64,000 nt of DNA from Enterobacter sp. Ag1 (GCA_000277545.1 AKXM01000031.1:186001-250000); one strand, 5' to 3'; positions 47,447 through 56,506 are shown, counted from the first letter of the stretch. Made by a program: numbers and translations. The notes: a model not told the origin generated them from the sequence alone.

Positions 47447-48808
47447 ATGTCCCACCTGACACAACAGTACACCCGTATGGATGACGTGCCGTTAAACCGT
47501 TTCCATATCAAAATCGCCGGCCTGACCTTCGGCGCACACTTTACCGACGGCTACGTGCTCGGCGTCATCGGCTTCGCGCTGGCCCAAATCAAACCTCAAA
47601 TGGGGTTAACGCCCTTCTGGGAAGGGATGCTCGGCAGTTCGGCGCTGATCGGCCTGTTTCTCGGCAGCCTGGTGTTGGGCTGGATCTCCGATTACGTTGG
47701 CCGCCAGAAGATCTTCTGCTTCAGCTTCGTGGTGATAACCCTCGCTTCGGCGCTGCAGTTTTTCGCCACCACGCCAGAACAGTTGTTCTTCTTGCGGGTA
47801 ATGGTCGGCATCGGCCTCGGCGGCGACTTCTCCGTCGGCCACACTATGCTGGCCGAGTTTTCCCCCCGAAAACATCGCGGCGTCCTGCTCGGCTCATTCA
47901 GCGTGATCTGGACCTTTGGCTACGTGGCCGCAGGCTTTGCCGGGCACTTCCTGACGGCGCTAGGGCCGGACGCCTGGCGCTGGCTGCTCTCTTCTTCCGC
48001 CCTGCCCGCGCTGATTATTCTGCTGATGCGCATCGGCACGCCGGAATCCCCGCGCTGGCTGATGGGCAAAGGGCGACGAGAAGAAGCGATGGCGATTGTC
48101 CATAAACACTTCGGCCCTAACGTGCTGCTGGTGGATGAAGCCCCCGTCGCCTCAAAACAGCGCTTTATGTCGCTGTTCGGGCCGAAATACCGCCGCCGCA
48201 CCGCCTTCAACAGTCTGTTTTTTGTCTGCCTGGTGATCCCGTATTTCGCCATCTACACCTTCCTGCCGTCGATTCTGCAGGTGATGGGGCTGAACAATAA
48301 CTTCACCACCGACCTGCTGCTGAACGCCCTGCTGATCGTCGGCGCGCTGCTCGGGATCCTGCTGACGGTGGTCTGCTCGCGCCGTGGCTTCCTGATCGGC
48401 TCGTTCGTCTTCCTCGCCGCCTGCCTGGTGATGCTCAGCATCATTCCGGTCAGCCAGTCCGGCTGGTTAATTCTGTTCTTTGCCGCCTTCACGCTGGTGA
48501 TGTCGGCGGTCAGCAATCTGGTGGGCGTCTTCCCGGCTGAAAGTTTCCCGACGGAAGTGCGCTCGATGGGCGTCGGCTTTGCCACCTCCATGAGCCGCCT
48601 CGGCTCCGCCATCGGCACCGGCTTACTGCCGCTGGCCATTCTGAATTATGGCATGCAGGCCACCACCGGCATGCTGGCGCTGGTCCTCGTCATCGGTGCC
48701 GTTGTCTCTCTCGCCTGGGCGCCTGAAACCAAAGGGTTAACCCTGGTCGATGCCGCTCACGATCCGGCCCAGCGCCACGGCAATGCCGCCGCTGAACCGG
48801 CTAAATAA
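47447..48808 (+). CDS. MFS metabolite:H+ symporter, first gene of the Fae operon
   Basis: 453 residues, about 12 helices. Sugar/metabolite-porter type MFS: GSLVLGWISDYVGRQKIF (loop 2-3 motif), RVMVGIGLGGDFSVGHTMLA (helix 4), IGTPESPRWLMGKGR (PESPRWL motif), and VFPAESFPTEVRSMGVGFA in the second half. Closest in style to the YdjE/YaaU/NiaP group that imports small organic acids or polyols. It has a strong AGGAGGAGG ribosome binding site. As the only permease in the operon it probably imports the substrate of the downstream enzymes. Confidence 0.88.
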   Translation: MSHLTQQYTRMDDVPLNRFHIKIAGLTFGAHFTDGYVLGVIGFALAQIKPQMGLTPFWEGMLGSSALIGLFLGSLVLGWISDYVGRQKIFCFSFVVITLASALQFFATTPEQLFFLRVMVGIGLGGDFSVGHTMLAEFSPRKHRGVLLGSFSVIWTFGYVAAGFAGHFLTALGPDAWRWLLSSSALPALIILLMRIGTPESPRWLMGKGRREEAMAIVHKHFGPNVLLVDEAPVASKQRFMSLFGPKYRRRTAFNSLFFVCLVIPYFAIYTFLPSILQVMGLNNNFTTDLLLNALLIVGALLGILLTVVCSRRGFLIGSFVFLAACLVMLSIIPVSQSGWLILFFAAFTLVMSAVSNLVGVFPAESFPTEVRSMGVGFATSMSRLGSAIGTGLLPLAILNYGMQATTGMLALVLVIGAVVSLAWAPETKGLTLVDAAHDPAQRHGNAAAEPAK

Positions 48809-48834
48809 CGCTCACGCTTAACAGGAGAAGTCTC

Positions 48835-49338
48835 GTGGAAATGTATATCGGAGAAGGGTTTGAAGGTAACGGCGTTAACGCCTCGCACATCAACATCATG
48901 ATTGGCCCACGCAGCGGCGTGGTTGGCCAGGCGTTTTCCAGCAGCCTCGCTTCACCCAGCCAGGGTCATTGCCCGTTTATGGTGGTGATCAAACCTAACG
49001 TTCCGGCCAAACCGATGACGCTGTACGTCAACAAAGCGGAAATCAGCGGCGAGCTGCACGGCAATGCCACCTGGGGAGCCTCTCAGGCCGCCATCGCCAA
49101 AGCGGTCACCGAAGCACTTCTGGACGGCACGCTGCCGCCGGAAGCAGAAGACAACTGGTGCATCGTCACCGCCAACTGGGTCAATCCCGGCTGCAACGAT
49201 ATCGACGAGGTGTACCACAACAACTACCGCGCCTGCCGCCAGGCCATCCGCGCGGCCATGGGAAAACTACCGCAGCGCAGCCAGATTGCCGACGCCCTGC
49301 CGCAGCTCGGTAACCCTTTCTACACCCCAAAAGCCTGA
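48835..49338 (+). CDS. Formaldehyde-activating enzyme (Fae) family protein
   Basis: 167 residues starting at GTG 48835, which has AGGAGA six bases upstream; an ATG two codons later is too far from it. The sequence follows the Fae family: VGEAL-like IGEGFEGNGVNASHINIMIG then PRSGVVGQAF, FMVVIKPNVPAKPMTLYVNK, and AKAVTEALLDGTLPPEAEDN. Fae condenses formaldehyde with tetrahydromethanopterin in methylotrophs and archaea; its catalytic His corresponds to His18 (NASHIN), which is kept. The C-terminal quarter is less conserved and longer (VYHNNYRACRQAIRAAMGK). Enterobacteria are not known to make tetrahydromethanopterin, so the substrate or carrier probably differs. It lies 26 bp after the permease gene and 9 bp before the reductase gene. 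Confidence 0.8.
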   Translation: MEMYIGEGFEGNGVNASHINIMIGPRSGVVGQAFSSSLASPSQGHCPFMVVIKPNVPAKPMTLYVNKAEISGELHGNATWGASQAAIAKAVTEALLDGTLPPEAEDNWCIVTANWVNPGCNDIDEVYHNNYRACRQAIRAAMGKLPQRSQIADALPQLGNPFYTPKA

Positions 49339-49347
49339 GGAGGCGAA

Positions 49348-50391
49348 ATGGAATACGTCAATCTGGGCCACAGCGGCCTGAAAGTCTCTCGCCTGTGCCT
49401 CGGCACCATGAACATGGGCAGCAAACAGTGGAAACCTTGGATTTTTGACGAGTCGCAAAGCGAGCCGCTGATCCGTCACGCGCTGGAATCCGGCATTAAC
49501 TTTATCGACCTCGCGGACTTCTACTCCAGCGGCGCGGGGGAGGAAGTGGTCGGCAACGTGTTAAAACGCATTGCCCGCCGCGATGACCTGGTCCTCACCA
49601 CCAAAGTCGGCTACCCCATCGGCACCGGCTTTAACAACCAGGGCCATTCACGCAAACACATCATGGAAAGCATCGACGGCAGCCTGAAGCGCCTCGGCAC
49701 CGACTACGTCGATATCTACATGCTGCACTACTTCGACGTGAATACGCCTGTCGAAGAGACCTGGGCGGCGATGAACGACATCGTGCGCAGTGGCAAAGCG
49801 CGCTACGTCGGCGTTTCCACCATGTACACCTGGCAACTGGCGAAAATCCTTTGGTGCTGCGAGCGCTATGGCTACGCGAAACCCATCAATATGCAGCTGC
49901 AGCTGAACTGCGCCTACCGCGAAGAAGAGCGGGAAATGATCCCTTTCTGCCGCGACCAGGGGCTTGGCGTGTCAGTCTTTAGCCCGCTCGCCCGCGGCCT
50001 GCTGAGCTGTGACTTTACCTCCGTGCGCAACCAGACCGACTTCTTCACCCAGGAGATGTACGCGGACATCACCTCCCGAAACGTTGCGCAGTCCGTCAGC
50101 CATGTAGCCCAGCTGCGCGGCCTGCCTCCGGCACAAATTGCTCAGGCGTGGGTCCTGAACCATCCGGGCGTGGACTGCATGCTGGTTGGCGCAGATTCTG
50201 TACAGCAAATTGACAGCGCAATTGCCGCACTCGGCACACCGCTGGATGAAGATGAGCGCTACGAACTGGAGCGTAACTACACGCCGTGCGACGTCATCAA
50301 CGACTACACCGCAGGCAAACGTATTGCGCGTGAGAGCCGCGCCGCTCGCGGCCTGTTTATCGACAACGTAACCACAAGGAACATCGCATGA
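49348..50391 (+). CDS. Aldo/keto reductase of the Fae operon
   Basis: 347 residues. NAD(P)H-dependent aldo/keto reductase of the YajO/aryl-alcohol-dehydrogenase-like group. The catalytic tetrad is complete: Asp54 and Tyr59 (NFIDLADFYSSG), Lys86 (VLTTKVGYP) and His127 (DIYMLHYFD). Cofactor-binding PGVDCMLVGADSVQQIDSAI is near the end. It would interconvert an aldehyde or ketone and an alcohol. GAGGAGG precedes the ATG, and the stop overlaps the dehydrogenase start (ATGA). Paralogous in fold, not in role, to tas at 32419. Confidence 0.87.
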   Translation: MEYVNLGHSGLKVSRLCLGTMNMGSKQWKPWIFDESQSEPLIRHALESGINFIDLADFYSSGAGEEVVGNVLKRIARRDDLVLTTKVGYPIGTGFNNQGHSRKHIMESIDGSLKRLGTDYVDIYMLHYFDVNTPVEETWAAMNDIVRSGKARYVGVSTMYTWQLAKILWCCERYGYAKPINMQLQLNCAYREEEREMIPFCRDQGLGVSVFSPLARGLLSCDFTSVRNQTDFFTQEMYADITSRNVAQSVSHVAQLRGLPPAQIAQAWVLNHPGVDCMLVGADSVQQIDSAIAALGTPLDEDERYELERNYTPCDVINDYTAGKRIARESRAARGLFIDNVTTRNIA

Positions 50392-51833
50392 GCAGCTTTG
50401 ACGCACTGGTTCGTACCGGCTGGTACTGCAACGGTGAATGGCGGGACGCCGACGAGCTCTATGCCGTATTAAACCCGGCAACCGATGAAATAGTGGCTCA
50501 GGTAGCCAACGCCGGAGCAAAAGAAACCGAGGCAGCCATCGCTGCCGCATACGCCGCCCTGCCCGCCTGGCGAGCATTAACCGCCAAAGCCCGCTCGCAG
50601 ATCCTCCAGCGCTGGTTCGCGCTGATCATGGAGCATCAGGCCGAACTGGCGGAACTGATGGTCACCGAACAGGGCAAAGTACTGGCAGAAGCCAAAGGCG
50701 AAGTGGCCTACGCCGCCAGCTTTATCGAATGGTTTGCCGAGGAAGCCAAACGCGCCAACGGCAAAACCATTCCTTCCACAAAAGCGGGTAACCAAATCCT
50801 CACCTTCAAGGAGCCAGTTGGCGTGGTCGCGGCTATTACCCCGTGGAACTTCCCGCTGGCGATGCTGACCCGCAAACTCGGCCCCGCGCTGGCAGCGGGC
50901 TGTACCGCCGTGATTAAACCGGCGAACGAAACACCGCTATCGGCCTTCGCGCTTATCGTGCTTGCCGAACGGGCAGGCGTCCCGGCTGGCGTGATTAACG
51001 CCGTCACCGGTGATACCGTGGCAATCGGCAGCACGCTGATGGCAAGCCCGACGGTGCGTAAAATCTCCTTCACCGGCTCCACGCCAACCGGCAAGCTGCT
51101 GATGCGCCAGGCGGCGGATACCGTGAAAAAACTGTCGCTGGAGCTGGGCGGTAACGCACCGTTTATCGTCTTTGACGATGCGGACATTGACGCCGCCGTA
51201 GAGGGTGCGATGGCGGCCAAATTCCGCAACAGCGGGCAAACCTGCGTGTGCGTTAACCGTTTCTACATCCAGGCCGGCGTGTATGAGCAGTTTGTTGAGA
51301 AACTCGCTGCCGCCGCGCGGGCGCTGAAAGTTGCCCCTGGCCTGACATCGGGTGCACAGCAGGGGCCGCTGATTCACCAGAAAGCGGTTGAGAAAGTGGA
51401 AGCCCACGTGAAGGACGCCCTTGAGCACGGCGCGCGCCTGCTGTGCGGCGGCGAGCGTCACGCCCTCGGCGCATCGTTCTACCAGCCTACCGTGCTGGCC
51501 GACGCTACCGAAGCCATGCTGCTGGCCCGCGAGGAAACCTTTGGCCCGCTGGCGGCCTGCTTCCGCTTCAGCGATGAACTGGAGGCGATTGAACGCGCTA
51601 ATGGCACGCCGTTTGGCCTTGCCGCCTATCTTTATACCCGCGATCTCGCCCGCGCCTTCCGGGTGACACAGCAACTGGAAAGCGGCATGGTCGGCGTTAA
51701 TGAAGGGATTATCTCCACGGAAGTCGCGCCTTTCGGCGGCGTGAAGGAGTCCGGCCTCGGCCGCGAAGGCTCCGACTGTGGACTAGAAGAGTACCTGGAA
51801 ACCAAGTATGTGAATCTGGGTGGACTGCTGTAA
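50388..51833 (+). CDS. NAD(P)-dependent aldehyde dehydrogenase (succinate-semialdehyde dehydrogenase-like)
   Basis: 481 residues, the usual ALDH length. Catalytic set present: Asn154 (TPWNF), Glu252 (LELGGNAP) and Cys286 (NSGQTCVCVN); cofactor loop FTGSTPTGKLLM. The pattern is closest to GabD-type succinate/glutarate-semialdehyde dehydrogenases (APFGGVKESGLGREGS near the end). It oxidises an aldehyde to the acid. Coupled by a 4-bp overlap to the reductase, so both enzymes may act on consecutive intermediates or on opposite fates of one aldehyde. Last gene of the operon. Confidence 0.9.
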   Translation: MSSFDALVRTGWYCNGEWRDADELYAVLNPATDEIVAQVANAGAKETEAAIAAAYAALPAWRALTAKARSQILQRWFALIMEHQAELAELMVTEQGKVLAEAKGEVAYAASFIEWFAEEAKRANGKTIPSTKAGNQILTFKEPVGVVAAITPWNFPLAMLTRKLGPALAAGCTAVIKPANETPLSAFALIVLAERAGVPAGVINAVTGDTVAIGSTLMASPTVRKISFTGSTPTGKLLMRQAADTVKKLSLELGGNAPFIVFDDADIDAAVEGAMAAKFRNSGQTCVCVNRFYIQAGVYEQFVEKLAAAARALKVAPGLTSGAQQGPLIHQKAVEKVEAHVKDALEHGARLLCGGERHALGASFYQPTVLADATEAMLLAREETFGPLAACFRFSDELEAIERANGTPFGLAAYLYTRDLARAFRVTQQLESGMVGVNEGIISTEVAPFGGVKESGLGREGSDCGLEEYLETKYVNLGGLL

Positions 51834-51852
51834 CTGTTGCCTTAGCGATGCG

Positions 51853-51874
51853 GCCCTCTCCACGAGGAGAGGGC
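51853..51874. terminator. Strong hairpin between the aldehyde dehydrogenase and the MFS gene
   Basis: GCCCTCTCC (51853-51861) with GGAGAGGGC (51866-51874), loop ACGA. It lies between convergent stops and is well placed to end both transcripts, but there is no T-run on either side. The stem shares CCCTCTCC with the repeat at 41502, so it may be a minimal copy of that palindrome. Confidence 0.45.
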
Positions 51875-51882
51875 GCAGAGTA

Positions 51883-53010
51883 TTATCTCCGTAAATGTTT
51901 CCAACCGATAAGCGTAATGCCCACGGCACATACGATCAGCGTCATATCCAGCCGTTGTCCCCAGCCGGCAACGAAAAGCCCGGCACCAATCAGCACGTAA
52001 TAGACCAGGCCGAAAAGTGCGCCTGCCGTCCCCCGGCAATCTGAGTAGGCGCTGAGCGCAGTGCCAAGCACCACCGGAATTGCCATCGAAAAGGCCAGCA
52101 TCACCATAAACATCGGTCCCAGGAACCACGGGCTGGCCGACAGCAGGCCAACGCCCAGGCTCCCGATCAGGCCCCAGATACAGGCGAGGCGTAAAAGCGT
52201 GGCTGAACTCGTGCCGCGCTGGATGAGTTGATGGTTAAGCTGCGCGCCAGCCAAAGAGCCAAGCGCCAGCAGGACACCGCTTAATCCAAATGTACCGGGC
52301 TCCATGCCAAACCGCTCAAACATAAACGGCGCCAGGCCGTAATAGCTGAACAGGCTCACGTTAAACAGCGCGACCAGCGCCGTTGCACGCCAGATCTGCA
52401 TATCTTTCAGCATTCGCACCGCGACGCTGGCGATGGGCTGACTCTGATGCTGCGCAGAGCGAGTTTCTTCCAGCCGCCAGGCGCTCCAGATAAAGAGCAG
52501 CAGGGCAAGCGCCACAAGAGCATCAAACACTCCCCGGAAACCGCCCCAGGAAACAAGCATCCCGCCCGCCCACAGGCCTATCGCCGGGCTTACCGCCAGA
52601 GCAATGCCCATAAAAGCGAAGATCTTTGCCAGCGTCTGCCCGCTAAAGCGGTCCCGGAGTATCGTCTGGGTGACAACCGACCCGGCCGCCGCACCAAAGG
52701 CCGCGATAACGCGTGCCGCGAGCAGCAGTCTGAAATCGTGCGCCAGCAGCGCAAGGACCGACCCTACTGCGTAGCATGCCAGGCCCAGCAACAGGGCTGG
52801 CTTACGGCCAGCCAGATCGCATACCCGCCCCCAGACCAGAACGCCGAGGGCAAAGCCCGGGAAATAAATGGACAGCGTCCAGGATGCATCCTGCGCGCTG
52901 ACCGCGAAATACCCGGCAATATCGGTCAGTGCCGGGCTATAAAAGGTTTCCACAATCTGCGGAAACATCAGTAGCGCCGTTAAGAGCGCCATACCGCGAT
53001 GTGTTTTCAC
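51883..53010 (-). CDS. MFS drug-export-type transporter (Bcr/CflA-like)
   Basis: 375 residues, about 12 helices, compact. Early segment VETFYSPALTDIAGYFAVSA and loop GRVCDLAGRKPALLLGL; helix 5 motif AFMGIALAVSPAIGLWAGG carries the antiporter-type P-x-x-G. This is the DHA1 drug:H+ antiporter pattern of Bcr/CflA/YdhC. Divergent from an AraC-family regulator 93 bp away, a common exporter-regulator arrangement. Substrate unknown. Confidence 0.85.
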   Translation of the reverse strand: MKTHRGMALLTALLMFPQIVETFYSPALTDIAGYFAVSAQDASWTLSIYFPGFALGVLVWGRVCDLAGRKPALLLGLACYAVGSVLALLAHDFRLLLAARVIAAFGAAAGSVVTQTILRDRFSGQTLAKIFAFMGIALAVSPAIGLWAGGMLVSWGGFRGVFDALVALALLLFIWSAWRLEETRSAQHQSQPIASVAVRMLKDMQIWRATALVALFNVSLFSYYGLAPFMFERFGMEPGTFGLSGVLLALGSLAGAQLNHQLIQRGTSSATLLRLACIWGLIGSLGVGLLSASPWFLGPMFMVMLAFSMAIPVVLGTALSAYSDCRGTAGALFGLVYYVLIGAGLFVAGWGQRLDMTLIVCAVGITLIGWKHLRR

Positions 53011-53103
53011 AATACGTCCTCCTCAAAAAGAGGCGCTATTGTAGGAAAACGTCAGATGAATCATTATAAACATTATGACATTTAATATCGGAAATCAGAC
53101 ATT

Positions 53104-53877
53104 ATGAGCTGGCTAAGTGCGGATGCAGAATTTAACCCTGACGCGCTGCATAACGGCGTGATTGGCGTGCAGGCTGAACTTGGGGATCATGATTCCGGGC
53201 TACATCGACACCGGATGGGGCAGTTGCTGTTTACCCGGGAAGGCTGCGTGAAGCTCACGCTGGATGAAGGCCAGGTACTCTCTTTGCTGCCGCCGGGTAA
53301 AGTCGCCTGGCTCCCCGGCGGCGTCAGCCATCGGGCAGAAATGAAAAGTAGCGTGGCCTACCGCTCAATCTGGTTTGATATAAAACGTTACCCCACGCTG
53401 CCCGCCACCGCGCTGGTGCTCAACGTCACGCCGTTGCTCAACGAACTGCTGGAGAGGATTTCGGCCAGCGCCTGGGAAACGGACTGGGAACAAGGCGCCC
53501 CGATGCACATGGCCGCCCTGTGCGTAGCGGAACTGAATGCCGCACAAGAAGTCCCGATGACGCTGCGCTTCCCTCAGGATAAGCGGCTGCGCCACCTGAC
53601 GGGCGACACGCTGCCGCCGCCGCTCAACGAACTGGCCAGCGTAACCGGCGCAAGCGAGCGCACCATTGGCCGTATTTTCCTCCGGGAAACCGGCCTCTCC
53701 TACCAGCCATGGCGGCAGCAGTGGCGTTTAATGAAGGCGGTGGAAATGCTGGCCAGCCACGCGCGGGTTACCGTTGTTGCCTCGGAGCTAGGTTTTTCCA
53801 GCGACAGCGCCTTTATCTACTTTTACCGCAGCATGACCGGCCAGACGCCGGGCATGCTGACGGCGAAACAGACTTAA
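53104..53877 (+). CDS. AraC-family regulator with cupin domain
   Basis: 257 residues. N-terminal cupin-like sensor (about 15-110) with DSGLHRHRMGQLLFTREGCV and LPPGKVAWLPGGVSHRAEM, His residues typical of ligand or metal binding. C-terminal double HTH (about 175-255): LNELASVTGASERTIGRIFL and VVASELGFSSDSAFIYFYRS. Likely controls the divergent MFS gene, as in NimR-type pairs. The stop overlaps the convergent LysE-type gene by 4 bp. Confidence 0.87.
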   Translation: MSWLSADAEFNPDALHNGVIGVQAELGDHDSGLHRHRMGQLLFTREGCVKLTLDEGQVLSLLPPGKVAWLPGGVSHRAEMKSSVAYRSIWFDIKRYPTLPATALVLNVTPLLNELLERISASAWETDWEQGAPMHMAALCVAELNAAQEVPMTLRFPQDKRLRHLTGDTLPPPLNELASVTGASERTIGRIFLRETGLSYQPWRQQWRLMKAVEMLASHARVTVVASELGFSSDSAFIYFYRSMTGQTPGMLTAKQT

Positions 53878-54494
53878 CGTCGGCTGATGGCCAGCTTCGC
53901 GGCAAAGAGCAGAAACACACAGCCGGTAACGCGATCCATCCACTTCACAACGCCAGGCTTTCTTAGCACGCCGGAAGCGTAGCGCGTGGCAAGAATCAGC
54001 GTCAGGGACCACAGCGTGCCAAGCACCGCATGAATAGAAACCAGCAGGAAAGTCCAGAGGATCGGCGAATGGCCGGAGGGGATAAACTGCGGCAGGAAAG
54101 AGACGTAGAACACGCCCATTTTCGGATTAAGCACGTTGCCTAACATGCCGCGCAAAAACCAGTTGCTGGCTCGGGTTGAGTCAGCGGAGGCAAGACTAAA
54201 ACTCTGGCGAGGACGCAAAAGCAGCTGAATACCCAGCCAGCATAAATACGCGGCACCGCACCACTTCAGCAAGGTATAGGCAAATTCAGACACCGCCAGC
54301 AGAGCGCCAAGTCCAAAGGCAACCAGCGCCCCCCACACAAAACAGCCTACGTCGATGCCAAGCGCGGCATGAAAAGCTTTTTTGCCCCCTTCGGCGGCGG
54401 CAGTTCTCAGGATAAGGGCGGTATCGAGACCAGGGGTAAGCGTGAGCAGAGTGGCAGCTAGCGTGAAAGCAAGAAGCGCATCGGTGACGGACAT
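53874..54494 (-). CDS. LysE/RhtB-family amino acid exporter
   Basis: 206 residues from MSVTDALLAFTLAATLLTLT, with GGAG eight bases upstream; the ORF reaches 54545 without a site. Six helices, with the family signature TLTPGLDTALILRTAAAEGG and GMLGNVLNPKMGVFYVSFLP. Such proteins export amino acids or derivatives such as homoserine, threonine or cysteine. Located between AraC and TetR regulators; TetR ends 64 bp upstream on the same strand, so readthrough from the TetR gene is possible. Confidence 0.88.
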   Translation of the reverse strand: MSVTDALLAFTLAATLLTLTPGLDTALILRTAAAEGGKKAFHAALGIDVGCFVWGALVAFGLGALLAVSEFAYTLLKWCGAAYLCWLGIQLLLRPRQSFSLASADSTRASNWFLRGMLGNVLNPKMGVFYVSFLPQFIPSGHSPILWTFLLVSIHAVLGTLWSLTLILATRYASGVLRKPGVVKWMDRVTGCVFLLFAAKLAISRR

Positions 54495-54558
54495 TTTTCT
54501 AACTCCGAAAACGATAAATCTACTGAAATTCAGCTCAGCCGACAATGCCCTGATGCCG

Positions 54559-55197
54559 TTATTTTTCGCCGTAAACTGTCCCGTTCATTGCCGCGGTAAC
54601 GCCCGCGGTTCCTCTGTCGATCAGGTCAAGAAATACGGCGGCGGCGGCGGCGTTGCTCAGCGTCTGGCTAAAAGTTCGATGAGCCTGAATCAGCGCCGCG
54701 CTCCACGTGGCCAGCACCAGGCCCGCCGCCAGCTGAGTGTGCGGGTCGCTTTTTTCAAGGCCGGCCCCGGCGGCCAGCTCATGCGCCAGCGCCTGGGCAA
54801 ATTCATCCCGAATCTCTCTGGCTCTCGCTTTCAGTGCCGGGCTGTGCTCAATCGTCGAGACAAACCCCTGCCCCGCCACGGAGAAAGCCACCACCGGGCT
54901 ATTCTGCTCCACCAGATGGTGAGCAAAGCGACGCAGCGCTTCCAGCGGCCCCGTGTTTTTATCCCGCTGACTCAGCGCACGGCGCAGCATCTGCAACCCT
55001 TCTTCTTCGCGGTCGAAGAACATCTCCTCTTTGCGCGGGAAGTGGTTGAACACCGTCATTCTCCCCACCTCTGCCGCCGTGGCGATTTCGTCAATCGTCA
55101 CCTGTTCAAAGCCCTTTTCCAGAAACAGCCGGGTGGCAACATTAGAAATTTTCTGGCGGGTGGCGAGTCGGTTCAGGGTTCGGCGATCGACGGACAT
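54559..55197 (-). CDS. TetR-family repressor, divergent from an MFS efflux gene
   Basis: 212 residues. N-terminal HTH (about 12-60): ISNVATRLFLEKGFEQVTID followed by EIATAAEVGRMTVFNHFPRK, the canonical TetR helix-turn-helix ending in the Phe-x-x-Lys pattern. The C-terminal ligand domain is variable. It is divergent from a Tet-type MFS gene and a near-perfect inverted repeat lies between them (55226-55255), giving a classical repressor-efflux pair. Confidence 0.9.
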   Translation of the reverse strand: MSVDRRTLNRLATRQKISNVATRLFLEKGFEQVTIDEIATAAEVGRMTVFNHFPRKEEMFFDREEEGLQMLRRALSQRDKNTGPLEALRRFAHHLVEQNSPVVAFSVAGQGFVSTIEHSPALKARAREIRDEFAQALAHELAAGAGLEKSDPHTQLAAGLVLATWSAALIQAHRTFSQTLSNAAAAAVFLDLIDRGTAGVTAAMNGTVYGEK

Positions 55198-55225
55198 TGA
55201 CAGGATCCTGCGGAATGGATAATTA

Positions 55226-55255
55226 TGTACTGAGTATATATTGGTACTTAGTACA
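55226..55255. promoter_or_regulatory. Candidate TetR-family operator
   Basis: TGTACTGAGTA (55226-55236), spacer TATATTGG, TACTTAGTACA (55245-55255): 11-bp arms with one mismatch. It lies 28 bp from the TetR start and 7 bp from the MFS start, and the spacer could serve as a -10 element. Binding here would block both genes. Confidence 0.75.
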
Positions 55256-55262
55256 GGTAAAC

Positions 55263-56459
55263 ATGAACAAAGCGCTGGTTGTCATTTTCTCCACTATTTG
55301 CCTGGATGCCGTCGGCATCGGCCTGATCTTTCCGATTCTGCCGCGCCTGCTGGAAGAGGTGACACACACCCCGGATATCGCCCACTGGATCGGCATCATG
55401 ACCGCGCTGTATGCCCTGATGCAGTTTGTTTTCGCCCCGCTGCTGGGGGCGTTGAGCGACAACTATGGTCGCCGCCCCGTGCTGCTCGTATCCCTTATCG
55501 GGGCCGCCGTGAATTATTTGATCATGGCCTTCGCCCCGCACCTGTGGATGCTGCTGCTGGGCCGCGCTATCGCCGGGTTGACCAGCGCGAACGTCTCGGT
55601 GGCGATGGCTTACATCACCGACGTCACTCCGGCGGATAAACGCGCCCGTCGCTTCGGGCTGTTTAACGCCATGTTTGGGGCCGGGTTTATCATCGGCCCG
55701 GTGCTTGGCGGCCTGTTGGGCGATGCCTGGGTGCGGCTGCCGTTTATTGCGGCTGCCGTGCTAAACACCGTTAACCTGCTAATGGCGCTGTTTATGCTGC
55801 CGGAATCCCGCGAACCCGCCCGCCAACGGTTCAGCTTTGCCGTACTCAATCCCCTGCAGCCTCTGCGCCGCATTTTCACCCTGAAAGGGCTAATCCCGAT
55901 TGCGATGGTCTTTTTCATTCTGAGCGCAACCGGCGAAGTATACGGCACCTGCTGGGCGCTTTGGGGGACCGATACTTTCGGCTGGAACGGGCTGTGGATT
56001 GGGCTTTCTCTCGGCGCTTATGGCATCTGCCAGACGCTGACGCAGGCGCTGCTTCCCGGCCCGATAACCCGCTGGCTGGGGGAGCGCGGCGCGGTGCTGT
56101 TTGGCATTTGTAGCTCGTGTATTGCGCTGACGATGCTGGCCTTTGTGCAAGCAGGCTGGCAGGTGTTTGTGATTATGCCGCTGTTCGGGCTGGGCGGCGT
56201 TGGCGCCCCGGCCCTACAGGCGCTAGCCACCCGGAAAGTAGATGAAGCCAGCCAGGGCCAGTTGCAGGGAATTCTGGCCTCGGCGGTCAGCCTCGCGTCT
56301 ATCATTGCCCCGCTGGGCTTCTCAAGCTTCTACTTTGTGGTGCAGGATTCGTGGCCAGGCGCTATCTGGCTGTCGGTGATTGTGGTGTACGCCGTTGCCG
56401 TGCCGCTGGTGTTGTTCAGCACCCGCGGCAAAAGTGAAATACAGCCAATAAGCCCATAA
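55263..56459 (+). CDS. TCR/Tet-family MFS efflux transporter
   Basis: 398 residues from MNKALVVIFSTICLDAVGIG; upstream in-frame ATGs fall inside the operator region. Twelve helices as in TetA class transporters: DAVGIGLIFPILPRLLEEV, the loop 2-3 motif GALSDNYGRRPVLLVSL, AYITDVTPADKRARRFGLFN (motif B-C region) and FIIGPVLGGLLGD. Tetracycline transport is not proven; this family also carries other drugs. Controlled most likely by the divergent TetR protein. Confidence 0.88.
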   Translation: MNKALVVIFSTICLDAVGIGLIFPILPRLLEEVTHTPDIAHWIGIMTALYALMQFVFAPLLGALSDNYGRRPVLLVSLIGAAVNYLIMAFAPHLWMLLLGRAIAGLTSANVSVAMAYITDVTPADKRARRFGLFNAMFGAGFIIGPVLGGLLGDAWVRLPFIAAAVLNTVNLLMALFMLPESREPARQRFSFAVLNPLQPLRRIFTLKGLIPIAMVFFILSATGEVYGTCWALWGTDTFGWNGLWIGLSLGAYGICQTLTQALLPGPITRWLGERGAVLFGICSSCIALTMLAFVQAGWQVFVIMPLFGLGGVGAPALQALATRKVDEASQGQLQGILASAVSLASIIAPLGFSSFYFVVQDSWPGAIWLSVIVVYAVAVPLVLFSTRGKSEIQPISP

Positions 56460-56506
56460 AGCAGCCAGAGAACGATGGCGGAAAAATCACATCGTAACAT
56501 GCAGGC

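Noticed and set aside
48127-48134. Chi octamer GCTGGTGG in the permease gene
   Set aside because: Chi sites are frequent in enterobacterial genomes and one copy carries no special meaning.
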